A stretch of DNA of 64,000 nucleotides, from contig JABUFB010000008.1 of the NCBI GenBank assembly GCA_013314775.1, forward strand, positions 1,064,392 through 1,128,391. The letters are read 5' to 3'. Position 1 is the stretch's first letter. The number at the start of each line of letters is the position of its first letter. The notes below the pieces were generated by a model. That model saw only the letters and a list, made by a program, of their open reading frames with translations, had not been told where the DNA came from and did not search any database. Both the position numbers and the translations under genes were made by a program. The stretch is from Armatimonadota bacterium (lineage in GTDB: Bacteria; Armatimonadota; Zipacnadia; Zipacnadales; JABUFB01). Shown here one piece after another: positions 34,275 to 43,425 of this stretch.

Positions 34275-36539
34275 ATGCCCACGCGGTCTCATGCCCTCAC
34301 CTTCGTGCGAAGCACCCTCGTTTTCGGAGGCGTTTTGATGCTGTGCGGCGCCGCGAGCAGCGATGAAATGTGGCCCGGTCGTCACTGGCCGACGGCATCG
34401 CCCGCGGAAATGGGCATGGATGCCGCCAAGCTCGCGGCACTCGCCCAACAGGTGGGCGGCCGGGGTTGCGTCATTCGGCATGGGGCGCTGGTCCACTCCT
34501 GGGGCGACATTGCTGGGCGGGGGGACGTGGCCTCGGCGGCGAAACCCGTCTATGCCCACTTCATCCTGAAAGCCGTGGAGGACGGGCGCATTCCTGGTCT
34601 CGACTCACCTGTGCGCGACTTCGAGCCCCGGCTGGATGCGATCAACGCGGCTTTGGGCCACAAGGACCGGGCGATGACATGGCGCCACATGGTCAATCAG
34701 ACCGCTTGCTACGGAGTGAGCGAAGCGCCGGGGACCGCGTACGACTACAATGACTGGCACATGGCGCTGCTGTTCGACACGCTCCTTCTGAGAGTGTACG
34801 GTGCGAGCCATGAGACCATGGACGATGAGGTTCTGCGCCCCCTGCTGGCGGAGGTAATCGGCTGCGAGGACTCCCCCACTTTCCTGGCTTTCGGGGCGAA
34901 GGACCGTCCCGGTCGCCTGGGCATTTCGCCCCGAGACTTCGCGCGCTTCGGGCTGCTGTATCTGCGGGAAGGGCGGTGGAACGGGACGCAGGTTCTCTCG
35001 CCCGAGGCAGTGGCGATGGCGACCCGGAGCCCACTTTCTAACGCGATCCCCAGGACGACAGGGGCTGAGGCGGAGATGATCCCCGGACAGCGCAGCCTGG
35101 GATCGAAAAGCCTACCCGACAACCAGACTGACCACCTGGGCAGCTACAGTTTCCTGTGGTGGACGAACGGGGTGGATCGCGAGGGCCGGCGGAACTGGCC
35201 GAAGGCTCCCCACGATACCTTCGGAGCTTTCGGCCACGGCGGACGCAGGGCGATGGTGGTAATCCCAAACCTGGACGCAATCGTCAGCTGGAACGACGCG
35301 CGCGTGGATTCGCGGGAAGCGCAGGACCGGGCGCTGCAACTGCTCACGGAGGCCTGCACTGACCGCGACCCCATGTTCGACCAGGTTACCACCGACCCCT
35401 CACGGCCGGGGGCTATTGTGAGGAAGCATGGGCAGCCGCTGGTTCTCTGCGGTCCGGGAGACCCCGAGGACTTCCTGTACCGCGGAGCCCTGCGCCCTGA
35501 CGGCACCCGGGACGGCGACCAGATGCAGATCATCCGCAAGCTCGCGGCCACCGGCGCGAACTGCCTGTATGTGCAGGCGATCCGTTCCCACGGAGGCGAC
35601 GGAGATGCGACCCAAAATCCGTTCATCGACCACGACCCGGGCAAAGGCCTGGATGAACGCCTGCTGGACCAGTGGGAGCAGTGGTTCGCGGCAGCGGACG
35701 AGGCTGACATTTGCATGGTTCTGTTCATTTACGACGACAGCGTCAGAGTCTGGAATACCGGCGATGATGTGGGGCAGCCCGAAAACCATCTGCTGCGTAC
35801 GCTGGCGGCACGCTTCGGCAAGTACCGCAACGTGATCTGGTGCGTGGCCGAGGAATATCAGGAGGCGCTGCGCCCGGAGAGAGTACGCAAAATCGCGGCG
35901 ATCCTCAAACAGGCCGATCCGAACCGCCATCCCGTCGCGGTGCACAAGCTGGATGGGCTGGACTTCGCGGAGTTCGCCGACGATCCGAACATCGACCAGT
36001 TCTCTATTCAGCGCAATGCGCAGTCGCCGGAGGAGCTTCACGAGGGACTCGTGAAGGCCTGGATTGAGGCCGGGGGACGCTACAGCCTAAACATGTCGGA
36101 ATGCGCGGGAATGGGTACGGGGTCCAGTCTGCGGCGCTGGATATGGGCCTGCGCCATGGCAGGGGTCCACGTGATGGTGCTGCAGATGGATGTAGCGGGA
36201 ACACCGCCCGATGACCTGTACGCGTGCGGATATCTCAGGCGGTTCCTGGAGCGTTCTGATTTCAGTTCCCTCGCTCCGCATGACGAGTTGGCGCTTGGAG
36301 ATACCGATTGGGTGCTTGCCGCCCCCGGTGACAGATGGCTGGCTTTCTCATCCCACGCGGAAACGGGGCTTGGGCTGCGCAATGTGCCGGCAGGCAGGTA
36401 CTCGGTGGACTGGATGGACTGCGCGAGTGGCCGAGAGTTTCAGCAGACCGGCGTGTCCCTGGCAGCCGGCGACATTGTGTTCGAGCGTCCGGCAACCATT
36501 GGTCCCGAGGCGGTTGTCCGGGTTCGTCGTCACGACTGA
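34275..36539 (+). CDS. Fusion of a serine beta-lactamase-fold hydrolase and a TIM-barrel domain
   Basis: The product has 754 residues. ATG 34275 is preceded by GGAGAGGTG, and the hydrophobic leader (VRSTLVFGGVLMLCGAASSD) suggests export. Residues 35-370 are a serine hydrolase of the class C beta-lactamase/esterase fold: SAAK at 87-90 (Ser87, Lys90), YDYND at 156-160, and GHGG at 320-323 in place of the KTG motif. Residues about 383-754 form a separate TIM-barrel-like domain of the DUF4038/cellulase type (GQPLVLCGPGDPEDFLYRG, VIWCVAEEYQE, YSLNMSECAG) with a short beta end. The join is in frame with no sign of an error. An esterase acting together with a glycosidase on acylated glycan is a reasonable guess. 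Confidence 0.8.
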   Translation: MPTRSHALTFVRSTLVFGGVLMLCGAASSDEMWPGRHWPTASPAEMGMDAAKLAALAQQVGGRGCVIRHGALVHSWGDIAGRGDVASAAKPVYAHFILKAVEDGRIPGLDSPVRDFEPRLDAINAALGHKDRAMTWRHMVNQTACYGVSEAPGTAYDYNDWHMALLFDTLLLRVYGASHETMDDEVLRPLLAEVIGCEDSPTFLAFGAKDRPGRLGISPRDFARFGLLYLREGRWNGTQVLSPEAVAMATRSPLSNAIPRTTGAEAEMIPGQRSLGSKSLPDNQTDHLGSYSFLWWTNGVDREGRRNWPKAPHDTFGAFGHGGRRAMVVIPNLDAIVSWNDARVDSREAQDRALQLLTEACTDRDPMFDQVTTDPSRPGAIVRKHGQPLVLCGPGDPEDFLYRGALRPDGTRDGDQMQIIRKLAATGANCLYVQAIRSHGGDGDATQNPFIDHDPGKGLDERLLDQWEQWFAAADEADICMVLFIYDDSVRVWNTGDDVGQPENHLLRTLAARFGKYRNVIWCVAEEYQEALRPERVRKIAAILKQADPNRHPVAVHKLDGLDFAEFADDPNIDQFSIQRNAQSPEELHEGLVKAWIEAGGRYSLNMSECAGMGTGSSLRRWIWACAMAGVHVMVLQMDVAGTPPDDLYACGYLRRFLERSDFSSLAPHDELALGDTDWVLAAPGDRWLAFSSHAETGLGLRNVPAGRYSVDWMDCASGREFQQTGVSLAAGDIVFERPATIGPEAVVRVRRHD

Positions 36540-36814
36540 GGACGGGACGCTGGCAGGCCGGCCTGATCGCCCTCTCCATGATCGGAATACCCTTGTCGAG
36601 CAGGAGAATGGCACTGTCGTCCAGCATCAGCTTGCGGTTACACACAAACAGTTACAAGAGCCGGCCGGCGTTTCCGTATTCCCCGGAACGTATTCAGGCG
36701 CAGTTGCGTCAGAAGCTGCATACGCGCAAACTGTCAGCCGTCCCTCGCCAGTCAGCAAAGCAGGCCGAGAGCACCCGGCATGTAGGGACGAGGAACTCGC
36801 AGGAGGCACAGAAG

Positions 36815-38287
36815 ATGCTCAACAGGCGAAAGTTCGCGAGAACGAGTGCAGTCGCGGCGACGTTGCTTCTCATCGCATTGGCCGGCACGGTGATGGCCCA
36901 GACGTCGGATATAGTCCAGATCGCTGCGGAAAGACTTGCCCGGCGGCTCGAAGTACCGGTCGATAGTATCATACTGGTGTCGGTTGAGAAGGTCGAATGG
37001 CCCTCCTCAGCGCTGGGGGTGGAACGGTATGAAGCGAGCGCGAGCGACCGACCCACACCAGGCTACCGCGTGATCCTGGATGTCGCCGGACAGCTGTATC
37101 GATACCACACCGACATGGGCCGCCGCGTGGTCCTTGCTGGGTTGCCGGAGAGCAGCGCAACGCCCGAGGCGCCAGCGCCAACGGGTGGCGCGATCGACCG
37201 GGCGCGCGCTGATCTTGCGGAACGACTGGGCATTCGGGTGGCCGACATCAAGGCCGTTTCGGCGACTCCGCTGACGTTCCCTGATGGTTCGCTGGGGTTG
37301 CCCCGGCCCGGTGAGGCGTATGTGATGATGCTCACGCAGGGGCAGGCAGTGGTGCTTGCGAGCCCGCGAAGGCACTATCTGTACACCTGCGCCGGCAATA
37401 CCTGTCGGTACGGCGGACCGTTGGACTCCTGGGCATTCTCCGCGCTCTACGTGGAGCCCATCATGAATGAGCCCAACCTCAACGGGAACCTCATGCACAT
37501 CTCCCTCGCGGGAACCAACCCGACGCCGATTCTCGCGGGTGTCAGTGAGTTCTATCCGCAGCATGACGGTTCGGTGATCGCCACACGGCGCACCTCGCGC
37601 TCCGGACATGTTCTTCTCTACCTGGCGCCGGGCAAACGCGACGAGGCGGTCACGCTCGCAGGGGCCTTTTCCTTTGGACAGGCTACGGTGAACGCTGATG
37701 GCACGCGGTGGATCGCTTTCTCGCGCCGGATCGTGGGCTCCGGCTGGCAGGTGACACGAGGGAGCATCTCTGGAGGTGAGGAGCCGCTGGTCCTGGACCT
37801 TCCCGACGGCGCTCGGCCTTTGCGCCTGTTTTGGGACCTGGACAACCCAATCGCCAAGGTCGAGCTGGAGGGGCGCCCCGTTTACTACGAACTGGTGGGA
37901 GAAGCCTGGCGCGAAACGAATGACTATTGCTCCCCAGAAGTCACGGCAATGGTGCTGAACCGCAGCCAATCCCTGGCTGTCGAGGTCGACACAACCGGCG
38001 ACAAGCCCGTGACCGGGGTGTCCACCGTTTGGTTCACTGGGGCGCGAACCCCAGTCGCAAAGATCGAAGGCTTCGAGGTCCGGCAGACAGACCTCAGCGC
38101 CGACAAGCGCTTCGTGCTGCTATGGGGGGCCATGGGCGAGAAACTTGTCACCCTGACAGTGGACACCGTAACAGGTGAGATCCTGCACACACTGGACGAT
38201 CACCACGGGCCGGTCCGCCTGTTCAATGCTCGTGGCCCGGTTCCGCCGGTGCTGACTGACGTGATCAAACCGAGGAATGCGGAGTAG
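36815..38287 (+). CDS. Exported protein with duplicated N-terminal domain, function unknown
   Basis: The product has 490 residues. AGGAGG lies before ATG 36815, and a signal peptide follows (ARTSAVAATLLLIALAGTVMAQ). Two copies of a small alpha/beta unit come next: IAAERLARRLEVPVDSIILV with SVEKVEWPSSALGV (about 35-75), and RARADLAERLGIRVADIKAV with LTFPDGSLGLPRPGE (about 128-170). Both are followed by a strand reading like GYRVILDVAGQLYRYHTD. The remaining 300 residues look like a beta-propeller or WD-like sheet (PQHDGSVIATRRTSRSGHVLLYLAPG). The 275 bases before it hold no convincing gene. The small unit occurs in many soil and Chloroflexi-type genomes as an uncharacterised domain. Confidence 0.7.
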   Translation: MLNRRKFARTSAVAATLLLIALAGTVMAQTSDIVQIAAERLARRLEVPVDSIILVSVEKVEWPSSALGVERYEASASDRPTPGYRVILDVAGQLYRYHTDMGRRVVLAGLPESSATPEAPAPTGGAIDRARADLAERLGIRVADIKAVSATPLTFPDGSLGLPRPGEAYVMMLTQGQAVVLASPRRHYLYTCAGNTCRYGGPLDSWAFSALYVEPIMNEPNLNGNLMHISLAGTNPTPILAGVSEFYPQHDGSVIATRRTSRSGHVLLYLAPGKRDEAVTLAGAFSFGQATVNADGTRWIAFSRRIVGSGWQVTRGSISGGEEPLVLDLPDGARPLRLFWDLDNPIAKVELEGRPVYYELVGEAWRETNDYCSPEVTAMVLNRSQSLAVEVDTTGDKPVTGVSTVWFTGARTPVAKIEGFEVRQTDLSADKRFVLLWGAMGEKLVTLTVDTVTGEILHTLDDHHGPVRLFNARGPVPPVLTDVIKPRNAE

Positions 38288-38382
38288 CGACGGGTTCGTC
38301 ACTGCGAGAGTGGCGGAAGACATGAGCCCCACGCTCCAATCCGCACCGTGGCCACTGAAACCAGGGCGAGGGGCATTCCGGA

Positions 38383-39585
38383 ATGTCGAGTGGCCCGGCA
38401 TTCCAGACTTCCCTATGGCGGCGGAGGTGCAACCTGGCCGGCGAAGATGTCCTTATTGGCCTGATGTCCGGCACGTCCACGGACGGAGTGGATGCTGCAG
38501 CAGTGCGCATAGCTGGAGCGGCGCACATCCCGCGCATCGAGCTTCTGGCTTTCGTTACTGTGCCCTATCGCGATGCAGACCGTGCGGAACTTCTGCGGTG
38601 CGCTTCGGGCGAGATAACCGTGGCTGAGTTGGCCCGCCTCAACTTCACCCTGGGCGGCCTGATGGCGGATGCGGCGGTGACGGTTATGCAAGCTGCCGGA
38701 CTGGGCGCTGCGGAGGTGCTGGCAATCGGCAGCCACGGCCACACCGTGGCGCATCTCCCCCCGAGAACTGGAAACGATGCAGTGTCGGCCACGCTGCAGA
38801 TCGGTGAGGCGGCGGTCATCGCGGAGCGCACAAGCATCCAGGTTGTCTGCGACTTCCGGGTGCGAGATGTGGCTGCCGGAGGGCAGGGCGCGCCACTCGT
38901 CCCCCACTTCGACTATGCCTTCTTGCGATCCGACAGCATCAACCGCGCGGCCCTGAACATTGGCGGGATCGCCAACGTAACTCTTCTGCCTGCGGGAGCA
39001 GCAGAGGGGCAGGTTCGGGCCTTCGACATCGGCCCTGGCAACATGCCGCTGGATGCAGCGATGAGACTGCTGGTGCCGGACGGACCGGGATATGACGAGA
39101 ATGGGCAAGTGGCCGCGGCGGGCACGGTGTGCCTGGAGATGGTGGACTGGGTGCTGGGCCATGAGTTTTTCGCTCAGCCACTGCCACGCTCTTGCGGGAG
39201 GGAAGAATTCGGGGAACACTTTGTCACTAAGGCACTCGCGCAGTTCCCCGGACTTCATGTGGAGGATGTGCTGGCGTCAATCACTGAGGCGTGCGGACGG
39301 GCCATCGGCGAGGCCATCGCCGGAGTACAAGGCACGACCCAATCCCCGTGGGAAGTGATCGCGTCCGGAGGGGGCGTGCACAATACCACACTCATGGACG
39401 CCGTCGCGCGGCATGCAGCCGTAACCATTCGGCTGAGCGATGCATTTGGGATACCGTCGGATGCGAAGGAGGCCATGGCCTTCGCGTTTCTTGCCCGGGA
39501 GTGTCTTCTGGGCCTTCCGGGTAACGTGCCCGCGGCAACCGGCGCGGCAGGCCCGCGAGTACTCGGCAAGATCGTGCCTGCGTGA
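38383..39585 (+). CDS. anmK: Anhydro-N-acetylmuramic acid kinase
   Basis: The product has 400 residues against about 370-390 for the family. The ATP-binding N-terminal signature LIGLMSGTSTDGVDAAAVRI is followed by GSHGHTVAHLPP, VCDFRVRDVAAGGQGAPLVP, NIGGIANVTLLP and FDIGPGNMPLDA, and by VIASGGGVHNTTLM at the C-terminal lobe. The enzyme phosphorylates 1,6-anhydro-MurNAc recovered from peptidoglycan turnover to MurNAc-6-phosphate, in the cytosol. ATG 38383 gives about 20 extra residues before the conserved core; the Shine-Dalgarno site there is weak (GAGGGG) and no better start exists in frame. It follows the duplicated-domain gene by 95 bases. No other recycling gene is adjacent. Confidence 0.93.
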   Translation: MSSGPAFQTSLWRRRCNLAGEDVLIGLMSGTSTDGVDAAAVRIAGAAHIPRIELLAFVTVPYRDADRAELLRCASGEITVAELARLNFTLGGLMADAAVTVMQAAGLGAAEVLAIGSHGHTVAHLPPRTGNDAVSATLQIGEAAVIAERTSIQVVCDFRVRDVAAGGQGAPLVPHFDYAFLRSDSINRAALNIGGIANVTLLPAGAAEGQVRAFDIGPGNMPLDAAMRLLVPDGPGYDENGQVAAAGTVCLEMVDWVLGHEFFAQPLPRSCGREEFGEHFVTKALAQFPGLHVEDVLASITEACGRAIGEAIAGVQGTTQSPWEVIASGGGVHNTTLMDAVARHAAVTIRLSDAFGIPSDAKEAMAFAFLARECLLGLPGNVPAATGAAGPRVLGKIVPA

Positions 39586-39692
39586 GTTCGGCCGCGTCGG
39601 GTCCTCAGATGCGACTTTCGAGTCTGGCCAAGACCGGTTCGGGCTGCTATAACAGGGTGCCAATCCAAATCCGGGCCGGGAGGCTTTGAGGC

Positions 39693-40007
39693 ATGAGTCA
39701 GTTCGAGGGCGTCACTGTAGTGAAGCAGGCAAACGTCTACTTCGACGGCAAGGTGACCAGCCGCACCGTCATCTTCCCCGATGGCCGGAAGAAGACGCTG
39801 GGCATCATGCTGCCGGGCGACTACGACTTCGGGACGGCGGAGAAGGAAGTCATGGAGATCATGTCGGGCGATCTTGAGGTCAAGCTCCCGGGCAGCGACG
39901 ACTGGATAGCCATCACCGGCGGGCAGAGCTTCGAGGTGCCGGCGAACTCGCGGTTCCAGCTTCGCGTGGCCACGGTCACCGACTACTGCTGCTCCTACCT
40001 CCAATAG
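39693..40007 (+). CDS. ppnP: Pyrimidine/purine nucleoside phosphorylase (DUF1255 family)
   Basis: The product has 104 residues, the usual size. GGGAGGC precedes ATG 39693. The single cupin fold is visible in [44 protein letters not shown], and [19 protein letters not shown] near the C-terminus, ending DYCCSYLQ. The family splits nucleosides with phosphate to base and pentose-1-phosphate and is broad in substrate. It follows anmK by 107 bases on the same strand and is closed by a strong hairpin, so this is the end of the plus-strand run. Confidence 0.93.
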   Translation: MSQFEGVTVVKQANVYFDGKVTSRTVIFPDGRKKTLGIMLPGDYDFGTAEKEVMEIMSGDLEVKLPGSDDWIAITGGQSFEVPANSRFQLRVATVTDYCCSYLQ

Positions 40008-40014
40008 GGGCGAA

Positions 40015-40056
40015 CCCACCGGGCCAGGGAGTAAGCGACCGCCCGGGCCCGGTGGG
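40015..40056. terminator. 11-bp perfect hairpin between convergent genes
   Basis: CCCACCGGGCC (40015-40025) pairs with GGCCCGGTGGG (40046-40056). It lies 8 bases past ppnP and 12 bases from the convergent stop, so it can serve both directions. There is no U-tract. Confidence 0.6.
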
Positions 40057-40067
40057 ACACATAACCA

Positions 40068-41933
40068 TCAAGGAGCCGTCAGCAGACGGCCCGGGTGGGT
40101 GGCGAGGCGCGGCTGGCAGCCGTGAAGGTCGAGTATGATGTCCTCCACGACCTGCGTCAACTCCACGGACCACGCCCCCCCGTTCTCTCCTACTTCACCG
40201 CGCAGATTGAGGCTCACCCCATCAGCCGCATCTTGCGTATTGCCCGAGAAGATCACCGTTCCGTCCGGGGCTCTGAAAGTGACCTGCATGTGCTCACCAG
40301 AGGTCTGGGCGGCGACCTTCAGTGCAATCTCCCCAGCCCCAGGATTGGGCGCGAGAAAGGCCGGGGGCTGGTTGCCCACCAGCGTGGCCCTTGGACCCGC
40401 GAGACACACGTACCTGTTGGTGAGCTTCAGTTGCCCCTTGCCGTGGCCACTGGTGACTGCAATCCCGTAGACACCGTCTTCCGGGGCCACGATGTCGATG
40501 GGCGCAGGCCGGCCGATATCAGCGTGGACGGTTCCCACAATCGTACCGGAGGGCGCAACGATGACGGCCACGCTCCCGTCGATAATGTGGGCGTGTTGCA
40601 GCGCCACGAGTTGCCCTTGCAAGTGCTCGCCCTGCTTGAGGAGCGCGACGTATGTGGCTGTCGGGCGGTGGGTGAAGACCCGTCCAAGTGCGTCCTCGGG
40701 TACCGGGCCTGTGCTGAAGGGCACCAGGTCCGCTCCAGCAACGCGGCGTGCCTCCCTGGCGATGTGCTCTTCCAGCGGGTTTGGGGTCTCCGCCGGCTCG
40801 CGCCAGAGCGAGAAGTCGCGCTTCTTGATGAGATCATTGGCGCGCTTGAACCAGGCGAAGTAGTCCCGGTGGGTGGTCTCATAGTCCGGGCCCTCGTAGA
40901 AGACCCAGTAGCCGTGGCTGAGCTCGGCGCCGAGTACCGCGCTCTTGCCCTCGAATTCGGGGTTCGCGCCCAGAACGATGGGATCAAGGCCCGCCATGTA
41001 GCGAATACTCGGGTCTATCTCATCCAGCGCCGCCCGGGTCTTCCGCATGACATCACGCAGACGGTTGAGAGCCGCCCCAAGGTCATAAGCATGCCGCCAG
41101 TAGGTCTCCACTTCGGCCATCACCAGCGGGGCCTGCTCGGTGTGCCACTCGCGCCAGACAGCCTCCCTGATGAACAGGGACTGGCTGGCCGGGTAGACAA
41201 CGAACTGGAAGCGCGGGTTGAGTTCGTCCACGGCCCGGCGCAGTTCCCGGGCGCGTGCGCGCCAAGCGCCCACCTGGAAGTCATGGAAGGCCCGGGTCAG
41301 GCCCTGTTCCTCCAGCCAGGCCGCGCGGTCCGCCGGGAGCGGGTCGGGCAAGTCAATCCCCTGGGCCTCGGCAAAGCGCTCCAGCACTGGCTGGTCGTAG
41401 GACAGCGAGTAGCACATCCCGCCGCCAACCCGCGAATCGTCGTAGTTCTCAAAGTCCAGGAAAACGCCCATGACGGAGGGCACATCCACGGACAGGCGGG
41501 CGTAGAAGAGGATGCGGTCACGCCAGTAGTCCCACAGAGCGTCGGCGTTCGGGCTGGCGAGTCGGCCGTAGCGCCCGGCAGAGTCGGTGAGCCTGAGCTT
41601 GGGGTCACCAGTCTCCACGCGGGTGCCGCGGATCCAGGGCATGTAGAACATTCCCTGGTCCATGGCCATGCGCGCAACGCGCTCCACACGTTCGTTGTCG
41701 TCTGCACCGATGCGGGGGACCACCACGTTAAATCCCGCGGCCTTGATTTCCGCCACGTGCTCCGGCTCCATGACCCAGTTGTTGTGAGCCATGAGCACCT
41801 TATCCACGAGAATACGGTAGGGATCATCCGGCGTGCCCAGCTTCTCGCGGCAGGCATCCCATGTCTCTTGAAGGTCCTGAGCAGGGGCAGTGAGGGTAAG
41901 GGCTGCAAGCAGCAGAGCCAATCCAACTCGCAT
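40068..41933 (-). CDS. Exported TIM-barrel-like protein of unknown specificity
   Basis: The product has 621 residues; AGGAGGC precedes ATG 41933, and a signal peptide follows (VGLALLLAALTLTAPAQ). Residues about 30-400 look like a GH-A-style barrel: EIKAAGFNVVVPRIGADDNERV, GMFYMPWIRGTRV, VMGVFLDFENYDD, PLVMAEVETYWRH and SHGYWVFYEGPDYE, with Glu/Asp at barrel-end positions. Two beta domains (about 410-610) close the chain (VAVIVAPSGTIVGTVHADIG, MQVTFRAPDGTVIFSG). It resembles uncharacterised glycosidase-like proteins of this kind of genome. It is convergent with ppnP and divergent from the pterin operon. Confidence 0.7.
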   Translation of the reverse strand: MRVGLALLLAALTLTAPAQDLQETWDACREKLGTPDDPYRILVDKVLMAHNNWVMEPEHVAEIKAAGFNVVVPRIGADDNERVERVARMAMDQGMFYMPWIRGTRVETGDPKLRLTDSAGRYGRLASPNADALWDYWRDRILFYARLSVDVPSVMGVFLDFENYDDSRVGGGMCYSLSYDQPVLERFAEAQGIDLPDPLPADRAAWLEEQGLTRAFHDFQVGAWRARARELRRAVDELNPRFQFVVYPASQSLFIREAVWREWHTEQAPLVMAEVETYWRHAYDLGAALNRLRDVMRKTRAALDEIDPSIRYMAGLDPIVLGANPEFEGKSAVLGAELSHGYWVFYEGPDYETTHRDYFAWFKRANDLIKKRDFSLWREPAETPNPLEEHIAREARRVAGADLVPFSTGPVPEDALGRVFTHRPTATYVALLKQGEHLQGQLVALQHAHIIDGSVAVIVAPSGTIVGTVHADIGRPAPIDIVAPEDGVYGIAVTSGHGKGQLKLTNRYVCLAGPRATLVGNQPPAFLAPNPGAGEIALKVAAQTSGEHMQVTFRAPDGTVIFSGNTQDAADGVSLNLRGEVGENGGAWSVELTQVVEDIILDLHGCQPRLATHPGRLLTAP

Positions 41934-42316
41934 CTTGAGCCTCCTGTGTCCGGCCGCATCGGCGGTCCGTGCTGTAGCAGGATATCGATTGCCTGAACCC
42001 GTCTGACCGAGTGCAGCAAGATTGCGTCCAGACTGTCCAGCGGCGGTCTCCAACCGCGGCCGCGGGTCGATTGTCGGCCGTCATCTCACCGACCGCAATG
42101 GACGGAAGCCGCTTGCTTCTCCCCTCTTTCCAATACGTTACTCGGCCATTGTGTACACTATTCTCATTCAAGTCCGCAAGCCCGGCAGCGCTCGCTGGTC
42201 GAGGCAGACCTTCTCGTACCCTCCGTGCCAGGAAGGTCAGACACCGGAGCCTGGTGAATGTTCTCTGTATGATCCATTCCCACGCCTTTCACCGCCTGGC
42301 ATATGTAGGAGGTGGA
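41934..42316 (+). promoter_or_regulatory. Divergent intergenic region with weak promoter for the pterin operon
   Basis: The 383 bases separate the exported protein and the pterin operon. TTACTC (about 42138), a 15-base spacer and TATTCT (about 42159) form a poor sigma70-like match pointing into the operon. The stretch is more AT-rich than its surroundings. No THF riboswitch is recognised and no gene is supported. Confidence 0.3.
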
Positions 42317-42646
42317 ATGATGAATCTCGCTGACATGCCAATTGAGGAGATCGGGCGCGAGGCGTCCCCGTTGGACGAAGACGAGGTGCGCGAGCTCTCC
42401 CAGTATATCCCGGAATGGACCATCGAAGGAGATAAGATCACCCGCAAGCTCAAGTTTGCGAACTTTGCAGAGGCCATGGCCTTCGTCAACAATGTCGCGG
42501 ACGAGGCTGAAGCGGCGGACCACCACCCGGACATCACCATCTCGTACAACAAGGTAAGCCTGTCTCTGTCCACCCACAAGATCGGCGGACTGTCCCGCAA
42601 TGACTTCATCCTGGCCGCACGGATCGACCGACACGCTGGGTCTTGA
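42317..42646 (+). CDS. Pterin-4a-carbinolamine dehydratase (PCD/DCoH)
   Basis: The product has 109 residues. AGGAGGTGG lies before ATG 42317; the next ATG, three bases later, fits equally. The catalytic signature is complete: EAADHHPDITISYNKVSLSL, STHKIGGLSRNDFILAARID. It dehydrates 4a-hydroxytetrahydropterin, regenerating reduced pterin cofactor. It starts a five-gene plus-strand run whose other members make and reduce pterins. No phenylalanine hydroxylase is in view, so its substrate may come from another pterin-dependent enzyme or serve folate metabolism. The first 25 residues are an ordinary acidic extension. Confidence 0.92.
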   Translation: MMNLADMPIEEIGREASPLDEDEVRELSQYIPEWTIEGDKITRKLKFANFAEAMAFVNNVADEAEAADHHPDITISYNKVSLSLSTHKIGGLSRNDFILAARIDRHAGS

Positions 42647-42683
42647 TCCTTCCAGGCGCCAAGCGGCCCCGGAGTAGCATACG

Positions 42684-43424
42684 ATGACCCGTTTTGAACT
42701 CAAGGGCGCGACGGCGCTTGTCACCGGTGCGGCGAAGCGTCTCGGGATGCACTGCGCTTTGGCCCTGGCCGAGCGTGGCTGCAACGTGGTGGTTCATTAT
42801 CACACGTCGGCGGAGGATGCCGAGGGACTTTGCAGGAGACTGAGCGGGGAATTGAAGGTCGGCGCATGGGCCGTTGCCGCGGACCTTTCCGTTCCACAGG
42901 AAGCTGAAGGGTTGATGCGCAGAGCTCGCGAAACGGCGGGCCCGGTCAGTGTCCTGATCAACAGCGCCTCGATCTTTGAACCAGCCGACATGCAGGACGC
43001 GACCTTCGACGACTTGACCCGCAACTCCGCGATCAATGCCTGGGCGCCATTCGTGCTGAGCCGCGCCTTTGCCGCTCAGGGAGTGGAGGGCAGGATCATC
43101 AACCTGCTGGACACCCGCGTTGCAGGCTACGATTTCGCCCACGTCCCTTACATCCTCAGTAAGCACGCGCTGGCAGTTCTCACCCGGATGACCGCGCTGG
43201 AGTATGCGCCGAAGGTCACGGTGAACGCCATCGCGCCCGGCCTGATCCTGCCGCCACCCGGTCAGGACCAGGCTTATCTCCAGCGGCTGGCCGAGACAGT
43301 TCCGCTCAAACGCCACGGTGGGCCCCAGGATATTGTCCGGGCCATGCTCTTCCTCATCGACAGCCACTACATCACGGGACAGACCGTGTTCGTGGACGGC
43401 GGCGCCCACCTCGAAGGAGCCTGA
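42684..43424 (+). CDS. Short-chain reductase, PTR1/FolM-like (pteridine or dihydromonapterin reductase)
   Basis: The product has 246 residues. TGAAKRLG at residues 15-22 is the TGx3RxG nucleotide-binding pattern of PTR1/FolM-type enzymes rather than the general TGxxxGIG. VLINSASIFEP follows, as does LLDTRVAGYDFAHVPYILSK with the catalytic Asp, Tyr and Lys. The C-terminal VNAIAPGLILPP and ITGQTVFVDGGAHL are typical of short-chain dehydrogenases. The enzyme should reduce dihydro- to tetrahydropterin or folate with NADPH. It lies 37 bases after PCD, and FolB begins two bases after its stop. The exact pterin cannot be told from the sequence. Confidence 0.85.
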   Translation: MTRFELKGATALVTGAAKRLGMHCALALAERGCNVVVHYHTSAEDAEGLCRRLSGELKVGAWAVAADLSVPQEAEGLMRRARETAGPVSVLINSASIFEPADMQDATFDDLTRNSAINAWAPFVLSRAFAAQGVEGRIINLLDTRVAGYDFAHVPYILSKHALAVLTRMTALEYAPKVTVNAIAPGLILPPPGQDQAYLQRLAETVPLKRHGGPQDIVRAMLFLIDSHYITGQTVFVDGGAHLEGA

Positions 43425-43425
43425 C

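Noticed and set aside
36262..36645. Minus-strand frame starting MCNRKLMLDDSAILLLDKG
   Set aside because: Only the first 25 residues look protein-like. It lies opposite a confident coding region and lacks a ribosome binding site.
41934..42316. Tetrahydrofolate riboswitch before the pterin operon
   Set aside because: No matching conserved core was recognised.
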